64,000 bases of DNA. It comes from Mucilaginibacter pallidiroseus. GTDB lineage: Bacteria; Bacteroidota; Bacteroidia; Sphingobacteriales; Sphingobacteriaceae. The notes beneath the pieces were generated by a model, which was not told the origin of the DNA, did no database searches, and worked only from the letters and a program-made list of their open reading frames with translations. The DNA lies in the NCBI RefSeq assembly GCF_007846085.1, contig NZ_VOEJ01000006.1, positions 1 through 64,000 on the forward strand, read 5' to 3'. How positions within the stretch are numbered: position 1 is the stretch's first letter; the number at the start of each line of letters is the position of its first letter. The translations under genes and the position numbers were made by a program. Shown here piece after piece: positions 18,107 to 25,836 of this stretch.

Positions 18107-19261
18107 CTACTTCAATATATTTTCTACTTTGTCGGCGATTAATTTTTCGTTGTCTGACGTTAGTATAATCTCTCCTTTCTGATTAATGAGCACGTAGTAG
18201 GGAAAAGCTTGTACATGATAAAGTTCGCTTGCGCTGTTTTTTGAATCAATCTTATAATTTTTATCAATAACCTGCGGCCATGGCATTTTTTCTATATCAA
18301 GGGCTTTTGTCCAGTTATCCCACTTTGCATCGCCTGATATGCCTACGACCTCCAGTCCTTTAGGATGGTATTTGGCGTATAGCCTTTTCATGTCGGGGAT
18401 ATTTGCGCGGCAGGGTTTGCACCAACTCGCCCAAAAATCGAGTAACACCAAAGATCCTCGGGTGGAAGATAATTTTAGGTTTTGTTTATTCCTTTTCAAT
18501 AAGGTAAAGTCCGGCGCCCGTTTACCAGCCTGAAGTTGTTCCAGTTTTGACAACTCAGTATTCAGCCGCTGATAATATAATGAAGCCTTAGCCGGACCGG
18601 TGAATTGAGCCAATTTTGGCGCTAAATAAGATGCCGAACGCTCACCTGCTTCACGATAAAAATCCGCAAACACATAAATACCACCAACAGAGGCAGAGTT
18701 CTGGCTGATAAAGTTTTCTGTCCAATGCTTCACATTTTGAGGCAGTACGTTGCGTAATGAGTCGATTTGTTTAATGATTTTTGCTGCAGAATCCTTTTTT
18801 GCCAACCTCATATTTTTGGTTAGAATAAAGAACTCAATCAATCCCGTTTCCTTTAAATAGCGTTCGTAAACGTCAGCCATTGGTGACCCGGTTTGGGTAA
18901 TATGCCAGATTATTGGATAATCTTTACCATCTGCTAACTGATACTGAGCACCTGTGGTATCGATTTCCAACGTGCTGTGAGGGGCATCTATAAAAACCTG
19001 GAAAGTCCAGTTTCCTGGTTTAATCATAAAAGGTTTTCGTTCTTGTGCTCCTGAATTGCCGCTTATTGTAAATTTTCCATTAAGAATTTCCGCGCTGTCT
19101 ATAGGTTTGGAATCATAGCCAAGGTGATAAATTTTTCCAGAGTTTATACCTCTGATTTTCCCTTCAATAGTGTATGCGTTTTTTTCTCCATTCTGTGCTT
19201 TAGCTTGAAAGCTAATAAAGCAAATAATCAGCCATAAGGCAAATTTTAGATTTCTATTCAT
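18107..19261 (-). CDS. TlpA-like thioredoxin with N-terminal DUF4369-type domain
   Basis: The 384-residue protein has a signal peptide (first 22 residues, ending AKA-Q) and an N-terminal beta domain (about 28-125, starting YTIEGKIRGINSGKIYHL) of the DUF4369 type common in Bacteroidota. A helical linker follows, then a thioredoxin fold (about 245-384). Its active site WASWCKPCR near residue 280 is a CxxC reductase motif, and the cis-proline region follows in HVQAFPYYVLI. It should act as a periplasmic thiol reductase; the partner is unknown. The gene stands alone and is somewhat AT-rich. Confidence 0.87.
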   Translation of the reverse strand: MNRNLKFALWLIICFISFQAKAQNGEKNAYTIEGKIRGINSGKIYHLGYDSKPIDSAEILNGKFTISGNSGAQERKPFMIKPGNWTFQVFIDAPHSTLEIDTTGAQYQLADGKDYPIIWHITQTGSPMADVYERYLKETGLIEFFILTKNMRLAKKDSAAKIIKQIDSLRNVLPQNVKHWTENFISQNSASVGGIYVFADFYREAGERSASYLAPKLAQFTGPAKASLYYQRLNTELSKLEQLQAGKRAPDFTLLKRNKQNLKLSSTRGSLVLLDFWASWCKPCRANIPDMKRLYAKYHPKGLEVVGISGDAKWDNWTKALDIEKMPWPQVIDKNYKIDSKNSASELYHVQAFPYYVLINQKGEIILTSDNEKLIADKVENILK

Positions 19262-19323
19262 GGGAATTGCATTGATTTAGATTATTACAATATCGCCAAA
19301 TTTTAGGGAAATTAATGTATAAA

Positions 19324-19349
19324 AGATGCTTCGTTCCTCAGCATGACAG
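19324..19349 (-). repeat. Copy of the TGTCATnCTGAG..GAAG.ATCT interspersed repeat
   Basis: On the minus strand the bases read CTGTCATGCTGAGGAACG followed by AAGCATCT. This is the same dispersed element as at 28170-28200 and 48351-48381, here in inverse orientation. It lies between two minus-strand genes. Confidence 0.65.
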
Positions 19350-19397
19350 TAGATTTATATAAAACGAGGCCAAATGTGAATAAAACAAAACAGGAAC

Positions 19398-21002
19398 TTA
19401 CTCCGTCAACACTGTAAACTTAAAATCAAGCGGCTCAAAGTTGCGGATGAGTTCATCTATAAATAAATGGCCCCATTTAACGTAGCTCAGGCCGAAATTT
19501 TCACTGCGTTCCTGCAAGCTATTTTTGGGGAATATGTCCTGTTTAATTTGTTCTATTTGCTCCAGGCGGGTTTCATAATTGCGTTTCTCGGCTTTTACCA
19601 GCTTTTTTTCGAAGTTATCCAAGGCATGCTTCAGGCGAGCCTGCACAGCCATGGCAGATACGCTAAGTGTGCTGTCGATTTTATGTGCTCGCAATTTAAT
19701 CTTCTCAAATGTGCGTTCAAATTCGCGCCACTCTTCGGTAAGTGTAAGGTCGTGATCGCTATGCTTTTTTACCCAGGCATTCTTGATCTCATCCGTGCTT
19801 TTAAAGATATCGGCAGGGCTAAGCTCCATACTGTTGATTTTTGCAGCAGTTTCTTTTTTTATTACCAAACCAGAATTACGAAGTATCAGGATTGGAAAAT
19901 CAATACCATATTGATCGAAATTGGATTTCAGTTCCAGCCAGTAAACCACCTCGGCACCACCGCCTATGTAGGCAATGTTGGGTAAAATGCATTCCTGGTA
20001 AAGCGGGCGCATAACAACGTTGGGGCTAAATCGTTCGGGCGTACTTGCTATTTCCTGCTTCAATTCAGCTTCGCTAAAGCTTATATCGGTATTCATTACC
20101 AGGTAACGGTCGTTCTCGAAAACCAAGCGTTCGCGCAGGTTATCCTTCAGGTAAAAAAAGTTTATTTCGCGTGGGTTTACCTGTATGTGCACGCCAAGGT
20201 TTTGCAATTGCGCATTTACAGCAGATATATTTTTAAAGCTATTCTGCTCAATAATGTCGCGCTCCATAATAGGGGCAAACTCTTGTTTGAGGCGATGGTC
20301 GTCGGCATCAATAATTACCAAACCATAGCGGCCAAATATGGCGTTAACAAGGTAGCGGGTAGCATCGGCCAGTTTCTCAAATTTGGTATAGGCGGTTTCA
20401 ACCATTTCGCCCAACTCTTCCGAGTAGCCGTCGATACCTAAAACACCCTTGTATTGGTTGATGGCCTGGCGCATGGTATCCGGGTTGATACGACCCGTAG
20501 CACCGGAAGCTTCGTACCACCAGTGTACTTTTTTACCGCCTATGTTGGTGTAGTTGATCTCGGCAAAGTCGTGATCTTCTGACGCCATCCAGTAAACAGG
20601 CACAAAGTTTTTATCCGGGAAGTTTTCCTTCAATTGGCCAGCCAGCTTAATGGCGGTAACAATCTTATAAATGAAATAAAGCGGACCTGTAAATATATTA
20701 AGCTGATGGCCTGTAGTAATTGTAAAGGTATCATCAGACGACAGCAGATCGATATTTTGTTTAATAATTGCTGCCGAATCCAACTCCGGATGGCCTGTAT
20801 TACCAAAATACTGTTCGTTTAATACCTGGGTTAGTAGCGGGCGGTTAGCAACTACCTTTTTATGTTTGAACAGATCGGCAAAGCCCTGCATGGTAGGGCG
20901 ATGGCTGTAAAAAGATTTAAGCTCCGGCACATCGTCAAGGTAATCAATTACCGTTTGCGAAAAGTATCCGGTGTCTTTATAGTCGATACAGGCTGCATCC
21001 AT
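19398..21002 (-). CDS. bshC: Bacillithiol biosynthesis cysteine-adding enzyme
   Basis: The 534-residue protein matches BshC, which joins cysteine to glucosamine-malate in the last step of bacillithiol synthesis. Landmarks are FTITTGHQLNIFTGPLYFIYK (around residues 93-113), a nucleotide-binding-type stretch, PVYWMASEDHDFAEIN (about 135-150) and PNIAYIGGGAEVVYWLEL (about 338-355). A C-terminal coiled-coil (about 440-500) is also expected in the family. Length is normal. The other bsh genes are not in the window. Bacillithiol serves as the main low-molecular-weight thiol in this branch of Bacteroidota. Confidence 0.93.
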   Translation of the reverse strand: MDAACIDYKDTGYFSQTVIDYLDDVPELKSFYSHRPTMQGFADLFKHKKVVANRPLLTQVLNEQYFGNTGHPELDSAAIIKQNIDLLSSDDTFTITTGHQLNIFTGPLYFIYKIVTAIKLAGQLKENFPDKNFVPVYWMASEDHDFAEINYTNIGGKKVHWWYEASGATGRINPDTMRQAINQYKGVLGIDGYSEELGEMVETAYTKFEKLADATRYLVNAIFGRYGLVIIDADDHRLKQEFAPIMERDIIEQNSFKNISAVNAQLQNLGVHIQVNPREINFFYLKDNLRERLVFENDRYLVMNTDISFSEAELKQEIASTPERFSPNVVMRPLYQECILPNIAYIGGGAEVVYWLELKSNFDQYGIDFPILILRNSGLVIKKETAAKINSMELSPADIFKSTDEIKNAWVKKHSDHDLTLTEEWREFERTFEKIKLRAHKIDSTLSVSAMAVQARLKHALDNFEKKLVKAEKRNYETRLEQIEQIKQDIFPKNSLQERSENFGLSYVKWGHLFIDELIRNFEPLDFKFTVLTE

Positions 21003-21117
21003 ATTGTAATATCAATATTAAAGTCTGAAGCGAAAATACGTCAAACCCGTTTAATAGTGAGTGCCGAATTTAGATGTTAAAATCCTATTAACAACATGGT
21101 GCAACCTTAAAGGGTTT

Positions 21118-21140
21118 TATTTTACAATTTGTCCATAAAG
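21118..21140 (+). repeat. Left copy of a 23-bp direct repeat matching the rimO 3' end
   Basis: The 23 bases here are identical to those at 21924-21946, which form the last codons and part of the stop codon of rimO. Read on the minus strand this copy also gives the codons for LYGQIVK followed by a stop (TAA instead of TAG). The two copies bracket the single gene 21194-21862. Confidence 0.85.
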
Positions 21141-21193
21141 ACTTTTGAAAAATAAATTGAGAACATTAGCTTTAAGCCCTTAAACCATTTCAC

Positions 21194-21862
21194 ATGAAAT
21201 TTTCTTTTACATTCTTTTTTTTATTACTCCTTGCCATTATATCTAAGCACGCTCATTCTCAAAGCCGGGTAGATGCCGCCTTGCTCAAATTAGATAGTGT
21301 TTCTCAAGATATTCCTAATGTAAAGTCTTGGATTTTTGTCCCAGCAACCGGAAAATGGGATGGCGATGGGGGGATTCCCAAGTTTGTCAGATGGGCCGTA
21401 TTTACCCACAAAGGTCAAAAATACCACGCCTTTATTTATCGAAAAATTTCTGGCTTTTATAAATACCCACATATTAAAGAGGGCTACACAAACACCTTTT
21501 ATGCAAATTTTATAATTTTTAAAGAGAAAGAATTTCAAGATATTATAAATAAGCTAAATAATAAAAGCGGAAAAAATATCAATATAAAATCATACAATAA
21601 TGGATCTGTTTTTATATCTGCTATTGATAGTTTCAATGAAGCAACGGGTGATGTATTTTTAAAAGCTTTGACTGATGTAATGAACAAGTCAATATTTAGT
21701 AAAAGGAACGAAATTTTTCCGCTGAATTCTCAGACAGTTGATGGTGTAGATGTAGTAAGATTCGGGATGCCTGCTAACCCGGAAACTGAGGATTATTCTA
21801 TTAAAACGGCTTACTATGAGGCGCCATTTTCGGACTTCATAAACACAATGATTATGAAGTAG
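21194..21862 (+). CDS. AT-rich gene for an exported protein of unknown function, inside a direct-repeat-bounded block
   Basis: The 222-residue product has a strong signal peptide (MKFSFTFFFLLLLAIISKHAHSQ). The mature part is rich in Lys, Asn, Ile and Phe, and contains WIFVPATGKWDGDGGIPKFVRWAVFTHKG (given here as residues about 39-68 in outline: W, P, GKWDGDGG, FVRW). It looks like an alpha/beta domain, but I recognise no family. Base composition is clearly more AT-rich than the rimO and bshC neighbours. The gene and its terminator lie between two 23-bp direct repeats of the rimO 3' end, which points to acquisition as a cassette (inference). Confidence 0.7.
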   Translation: MKFSFTFFFLLLLAIISKHAHSQSRVDAALLKLDSVSQDIPNVKSWIFVPATGKWDGDGGIPKFVRWAVFTHKGQKYHAFIYRKISGFYKYPHIKEGYTNTFYANFIIFKEKEFQDIINKLNNKSGKNINIKSYNNGSVFISAIDSFNEATGDVFLKALTDVMNKSIFSKRNEIFPLNSQTVDGVDVVRFGMPANPETEDYSIKTAYYEAPFSDFINTMIMK

Positions 21863-21870
21863 CTAATAAA

Positions 21871-21900
21871 AAAAAGCTCAACCAACTGGTTGAGCTTTTT
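21871..21900. terminator. Bidirectional terminator between the cassette gene and rimO
   Basis: A 14-bp stem (AAAAAGCTCAACCA at 21871-21884 with its complement at 21887-21900) with A and T tails. It lies just inside the right direct repeat and can serve both convergent genes. Confidence 0.85.
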
Positions 21901-21922
21901 ACTTTTAAAATTTACTTCTTTC

Positions 21923-23254
21923 CTATTTTACAATTTGTCCATAAAGGTCAAAGTCTTCGGCGCTGTTAATTTTTACGTTAACAAAACTGCCCACTGCTGC
22001 ATAGTTTATGCTGGCATCAATCAGCACTTCGTTGTCAACTTCGGGCGAGTCATATTCGGTACGGCCTACAAAGTAGTTGCCGTCTTTCTTGTCAATCAAC
22101 ACCTTGTAGGTATTCCCGATTTTTTCTTGGTTTTTTTCGAAGGAGATGCCTTGCTGTATCTCCATGATCGCATCGGCACGTTCCTGTTTCACTTCTTCGG
22201 GCACATCATCGATGAGTGTATGGGCGTGGGTTTTCTCCTCGTGTGAGTAGGTAAAGCAACCCAAGCGGTCAAACCTGGTATCCTCAACCCATTGCGCCAT
22301 TTCTTCAAAGTCCTGCTGGGTTTCACCAGGATAACCGGTAATCAGCGTGGTGCGCATGGCTATGTTTGGTACACGGTCGCGTATCTCGTTAACCACATCA
22401 ATGGTTTTTTGCTTGGTTAAGCCACGGCGCATAGATTTTAGCATATTATCTGTAATGTGCTGTAAAGGCATATCCAGGTACTTGCAAATGTTATCACGCT
22501 CGTTCATCACATCAAGCACTTCCATCGGGAAACCTGAAGGGTAGGCGTATTGCATACGGATCCATTCTACACCATTTACATCGCTCAGGCGTCGTAACAA
22601 CTCGTCGAGGTTGCGTTTGCCATACAAGTCCAGGCCGTAATAAGTTAAATCCTGCGCAATCAGTATTAATTCTTTTGTTCCGTTGGCCACCAGGCTTTCG
22701 GCATTTTTAACCAACTGATCAATCGGTGTACTTACGTGCTTACCACGCATCAATGGGATAGCGCAAAAAGAGCAGGGGCGGTTGCAACCCTCCGCAATTT
22801 TAAAATATGCAAAATGCGAAGGTGTTGTGAGTAAGCGTTCGCCAATCAGTTCGTGGCGATAATCAGCACCTATATTTGTGAGAATGTTTTGCAAATCATT
22901 TGTGCCGAAGTAAGCATCAACATTGGTTATCTCTGCCTCAAGCTCGGGCTTGTAACGCTCGCTAAGGCAACCGGTAACAATTACTTTGCCTACTTTACCT
23001 TGTTCTTTAAGCTCACTGTATTGCAATATAGTATCGATAGATTCCTGCTTGGCATTGTCGATAAAGCCACAGGTATTAATAACTACGATATCGTTTTTGC
23101 CAACCTTATCAGCCTCATGCACTACATCATAAGCGTTGCCTTTGAGCTGCCCCATCAGCACTTCGCTATCATATATATTTTTTGAACATCCAAGCGTAAC
23201 TACGTTTACACGTGGTTTAATCACTGATTTCACTGATTGACTTCGTACTTTCAT
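21923..23254 (-). CDS. rimO: Ribosomal protein S12 methylthiotransferase
   Basis: The 443-residue radical SAM enzyme adds a methylthio group to an aspartate of ribosomal protein S12. The N-terminal MTTase domain (about 15-120) starts VNVVTLGCSKNIYDSE and supplies three cysteines for the auxiliary cluster (C24, then INTCGF and VTGCLSER). The radical SAM motif is GCNRPCSFC (CxxxCxxC, about residue 156-164), and a C-terminal TRAM domain follows. The first 15 residues include QSVKSVIK, encoded by a repeat-like sequence (see findings). The gene ends inside one copy of the 23-bp repeat. In related genomes it directly follows ftsY; here a GxxExxY gene sits between. Confidence 0.94.
   Translation of the reverse strand: MKVRSQSVKSVIKPRVNVVTLGCSKNIYDSEVLMGQLKGNAYDVVHEADKVGKNDIVVINTCGFIDNAKQESIDTILQYSELKEQGKVGKVIVTGCLSERYKPELEAEITNVDAYFGTNDLQNILTNIGADYRHELIGERLLTTPSHFAYFKIAEGCNRPCSFCAIPLMRGKHVSTPIDQLVKNAESLVANGTKELILIAQDLTYYGLDLYGKRNLDELLRRLSDVNGVEWIRMQYAYPSGFPMEVLDVMNERDNICKYLDMPLQHITDNMLKSMRRGLTKQKTIDVVNEIRDRVPNIAMRTTLITGYPGETQQDFEEMAQWVEDTRFDRLGCFTYSHEEKTHAHTLIDDVPEEVKQERADAIMEIQQGISFEKNQEKIGNTYKVLIDKKDGNYFVGRTEYDSPEVDNEVLIDASINYAAVGSFVNVKINSAEDFDLYGQIVK
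21924..21946 (+). repeat. Right copy of the 23-bp direct repeat, within the rimO 3' end
   Basis: These bases are the last seven rimO codons plus the first two bases of the stop, read on the minus strand. They are identical to 21118-21140, 806 bp away and in the same orientation. Confidence 0.85.
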
Positions 23255-23266
23255 TGTATAAATTTT

Positions 23267-23685
23267 GATTCCACTGATAATTGTTAGTGAAATGCTTAGT
23301 ATGATATTCTTTTTACCTCACAGCTTTCATTACCGAAATTGATAAGAAGGCCTGTTTTAACTTTGCTTGCCCTTAAGTAAGATAGTACCTGATTATGAAA
23401 TAGCTTTGGTATAAAACCTGTAACTGATTTTAACTCTACAATAACTAAATCTTCTACAAACAAATCACATCTAAATTTGCCTAAAAATTGTTCGTCGAAG
23501 TAAACGCTAAACTCTTTCTCTGCCTCAAACTTTAACGCCCGGCTTTTTAGCTGATGTTGAAGTGCCCTAGCATATATCTTTTCATTAAAACCTGGGCCCA
23601 ATGCCGTGTGTACTTGAAAACAACATCCAATTATTTTCTGAGTTAAGGCATCGTGTTCGAAATTTTCCATGCAATCGGTGGAATC
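23267..23685. repeat. 12-bp inverted repeats flanking the GxxExxY gene
   Basis: GATTCCACTGAT at 23267-23278 and its near-perfect inverse complement ATCGGTGGAATC at 23674-23685 (one mismatch) bracket the gene at 23296-23670. A related AATCAGTGAAATCAGTGA stretch lies in the rimO 5' end (23222-23238). Confidence 0.6.
23296..23670 (-). CDS. GxxExxY protein (small nuclease-fold-like protein)
   Basis: Starting at ATG 23670 the protein is 124 residues and carries the name-giving motif in GPGFNEKIY (residues about 25-33). The central part KFRCDLFVEDLVIVELKSV has the D...E-x-K arrangement of PD-(D/E)xK nuclease folds, and LLINFGNES is the usual C-terminal strand. The biochemical role of the family is unknown. 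An ATG eight codons upstream (23694) would place one flanking inverted repeat inside the reading frame, so the inner ATG is preferred. It interrupts the usual ftsY-rimO adjacency, which suggests it inserted there. Confidence 0.85.
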   Translation of the reverse strand: MENFEHDALTQKIIGCCFQVHTALGPGFNEKIYARALQHQLKSRALKFEAEKEFSVYFDEQFLGKFRCDLFVEDLVIVELKSVTGFIPKLFHNQVLSYLRASKVKTGLLINFGNESCEVKRISY

Positions 23686-23703
23686 GATCAACAATCAATA
23701 AAA

Positions 23704-24669
23704 TCAGTTATTAAACAAACTATTTACAAAGTCTGTGCGGTCAAAAAGCTGGAGGTGGTCCATGCCTTCGCCAACACCTATATATTTAACGGGTATCTTA
23801 AACTGATCAGATATACCTATAACAACGCCGCCTTTGGCCGTGCCATCCAATTTGGTAAGAGCTAACGCATTTACGTTGGTAGCCTCGGTAAACTGCTTGC
23901 ACTGCTCAATAGCATTCTGCCCTGTAGAAGCATCAAGAACCAACAAAATTTCATGCGGTGCGCCGGGTATAACCTTTTGCATCACATTTTTAATTTTGGT
24001 AAGCTCGTTCATTAGCCCCACCTTATTATGTAAACGACCGGCAGTATCAATAATTGCCACATCATCTCCATTTGCCACGGCAGAGCGTAAGGTGTCATAA
24101 GCTACAGAAGCCGGGTCGCTGCCCATTGCCTGGGCTACCACTTTAACACCAACACGCTCGCCCCAAAGTTTTATTTGATCAACAGCTGCAGCGCGGAAGG
24201 TGTCCGCAGCGCCCAGCACCACCTGGTTGCCCGCCTGTTTTAGCTTGTGTGCCAGTTTGCCAATAGTGGTGGTTTTGCCAACGCCGTTAACGCCAACAAC
24301 CATTATAACATAAGGCTTATGTGTGCCGTACTCAAACGTGCGGAAATCGTTGCTGTTGTTTTCGGCAAGCAGCTTTTGTATCTCGTCCTTTAGCAGGTTG
24401 TTAAGCTCGGACGTGCTTACATATTTATCGCGGGCAACGCGGGCCTCTATACGCTCAATAATTTTAAGCGTGGTGCTCACACCAACGTCAGATGTTACTA
24501 AAACTTCTTCAAGTTCGTCAAGCACATCATCATCAACGGTTGATTTACCGGCAACTGCTTTAGTGAGCTTCGAAAAAAAGCTATCCTTGGTCTTCTCAAG
24601 CCCGGTATCAAGTGCCTGCTGCTCTTGCTGAGTGTTTTCTTTCTTTTTAAAAAAATCGAATAATCCCAT
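23704..24669 (-). CDS. ftsY: Signal recognition particle receptor
   Basis: The 321-residue SRP GTPase brings ribosome-SRP complexes to the inner membrane translocon. It has a short charged N-terminus with MGLFDFFKKKE, the four-helix N domain (about 25-110) and the G domain: P-loop GVNGVGKTT (126-134), the insertion region DTFRAAA (about 155-161), DTAGRLHNK (about 208-216) and TKLDGTAKGG (about 272-281). The membrane-targeting A domain is minimal, as is normal in Bacteroidota. It lies after a terminator and repeat separating it from rpmB-rpmG-DUF4295. Confidence 0.96.
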   Translation of the reverse strand: MGLFDFFKKKENTQQEQQALDTGLEKTKDSFFSKLTKAVAGKSTVDDDVLDELEEVLVTSDVGVSTTLKIIERIEARVARDKYVSTSELNNLLKDEIQKLLAENNSNDFRTFEYGTHKPYVIMVVGVNGVGKTTTIGKLAHKLKQAGNQVVLGAADTFRAAAVDQIKLWGERVGVKVVAQAMGSDPASVAYDTLRSAVANGDDVAIIDTAGRLHNKVGLMNELTKIKNVMQKVIPGAPHEILLVLDASTGQNAIEQCKQFTEATNVNALALTKLDGTAKGGVVIGISDQFKIPVKYIGVGEGMDHLQLFDRTDFVNSLFNN

Positions 24670-24674
24670 GAGTG

Positions 24675-24773
24675 ATCAGAATTTACAGAATTTTAGGATT
24701 CTCAGAATTGTATCTGACTCAAAACACAGGGCTTAAAGGATTCTGTAAATTCTCTAATCCTGCAAATTCTGAT
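24675..24773. repeat. Imperfect palindromic intergenic element (ATCAGAATTT family)
   Basis: The outer arms ATCAGAATTT (24675-24684) and AAATTCTGAT (24764-24773) are perfect inverse complements, and pairing continues inwards with mismatches around ACAGAATT and GGATT. The roughly 100-bp element lies between ftsY and the DUF4295 gene. Confidence 0.55.
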
Positions 24774-24792
24774 TCAGATGAATTATAACAAA

Positions 24793-24825
24793 AAAAGCCC
24801 TCTCGTTATCAACAAGACGGCTTTT
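24793..24825 (-). terminator. Terminator after the DUF4295 gene
   Basis: AAAAGCC and GGCTTTT arms with an irregular inner stem; read on the minus strand the hairpin is followed by a T run. It would separate the ribosomal-protein unit from ftsY. Confidence 0.6.
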
Positions 24826-24844
24826 ATATATTTATCAAAAGTGA

Positions 24845-25003
24845 TTACAGTTTACCTGCAATAGCATCTTTAACGTTATCGTTAGGAACGATTTGCTCTT
24901 TGAATGAGTAAGCACCGGTACGAGGCGACTTAGTCATGGTAATAACTTTTGAAAACTCTTTACCTTTACCTGTTTTAAGGGTTGCAACTACTTTCTTTGC
25001 CAT
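24845..25003 (-). CDS. DUF4295 small protein
   Basis: The 52-residue basic protein begins MAKKVVATLKTGKGKEF and ends NDNVKDAIAGKL. This is the DUF4295 family, found in Bacteroidota directly after rpmG. Its position with L28 and L33 and its high lysine content suggest a ribosome-associated protein, but that role is an inference. The start at 25003 leaves a 73-bp gap to rpmG. Confidence 0.88.
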   Translation of the reverse strand: MAKKVVATLKTGKGKEFSKVITMTKSPRTGAYSFKEQIVPNDNVKDAIAGKL

Positions 25004-25076
25004 GTTTTTATGTTTTTAATGTTGTAAAGTTATTATAACGATATCACATCGCCAAAACAACCGCGTGTCAACAAAA

Positions 25077-25259
25077 TTATTTAATCTCTTTGTGAACTGT
25101 TACTTTGCGCAATACAGGGTTAAATTTCTTCAACTCCAAACGCTCTGTAGTATTCTTTTTGTTTTTGGTGGTAATATAACGAGACATACCTGGCATGCCG
25201 CTGGTTTTGTGCTCTGTGCACTCCAATATTACCTGAACCCTGTTACCTTTTTTAGCCAT
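25077..25259 (-). CDS. rpmG: 50S ribosomal protein L33
   Basis: The 60-residue protein starts [18 protein letters not shown] and includes the family block [21 protein letters not shown]. It keeps only one cysteine (C14), so it is the zinc-free type (C-minus). It follows rpmB by 70 bp and is in the same transcription unit. Confidence 0.96.
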   Translation of the reverse strand: MAKKGNRVQVILECTEHKTSGMPGMSRYITTKNKKNTTERLELKKFNPVLRKVTVHKEIK

Positions 25260-25329
25260 CTTTATATATTTTTATGTGATAGTTTAACCAAGTAAATAGT
25301 ACTCCTATTCACTTAAAAACCATTCACTA

Positions 25330-25563
25330 TTAAATGTATCCTTTTTTTACAAATTTATTGATACAAGCGCTGATTCCGTTTTTGCTGATAGTTTTAACGG
25401 CAGAAGTAGATACTTTTAAAGTAATCCATTTATCTTCCTCAGGAATGTAAAACTTTTTAAGTTTTAGGTTTGGATAGAACTTACGTTTGGTTTTAGCGTT
25501 TGAGTTAGAAACGTTATTACCGTTCATGTAGCCTTTTCCTGTTAGATCACAAATTCTTGACAT
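25330..25563 (-). CDS. rpmB: 50S ribosomal protein L28
   Basis: The 77-residue protein begins [29 protein letters not shown] in outline (CDLTGK, then the basic [13 protein letters not shown] block), as expected for L28, and ends with [10 protein letters not shown] and a lysine-rich tail. A single Cys near the N-terminus and no second CxxC pair indicate the zinc-free form. It is the first gene of the unit, with a promoter candidate at 25609-25640. Confidence 0.95.
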   Translation of the reverse strand: MSRICDLTGKGYMNGNNVSNSNAKTKRKFYPNLKLKKFYIPEEDKWITLKVSTSAVKTISKNGISACINKFVKKGYI

Positions 25564-25608
25564 GACAATTGTTTTTTAATATCTCGCTCTTCTCCTAAAA
25601 AGAGTTTG

Positions 25609-25640
25609 CAAATATCAGACATTTAAGTGATAAACGCAAT
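25609..25640 (-). promoter_or_regulatory. Promoter candidate for rpmB-rpmG-DUF4295
   Basis: On the minus strand, TTG (from ATTG at 25637-25640) is followed after about 20 bases by GATATTTG (25609-25616), one mismatch from TAnnTTTG. It would start transcription about 40 bp before the rpmB ATG. Confidence 0.45.
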
Positions 25641-25836
25641 ACTGTTTGTGCTAATTTTTCAAGTTTTTTTGATCTCGTGCTAAAATCAGGGTCGAATGTG
25701 TAATCCAATAACAGTCACTGCATAATTTATGTTATTCCTTCAAACAAAAAGAGAGCTGCATTGCATACGGTCATTTCAAAATTAATTTACACATAACGCA
25801 TAAATTACTAATTTACGCCACCATTATATCCTTAAT

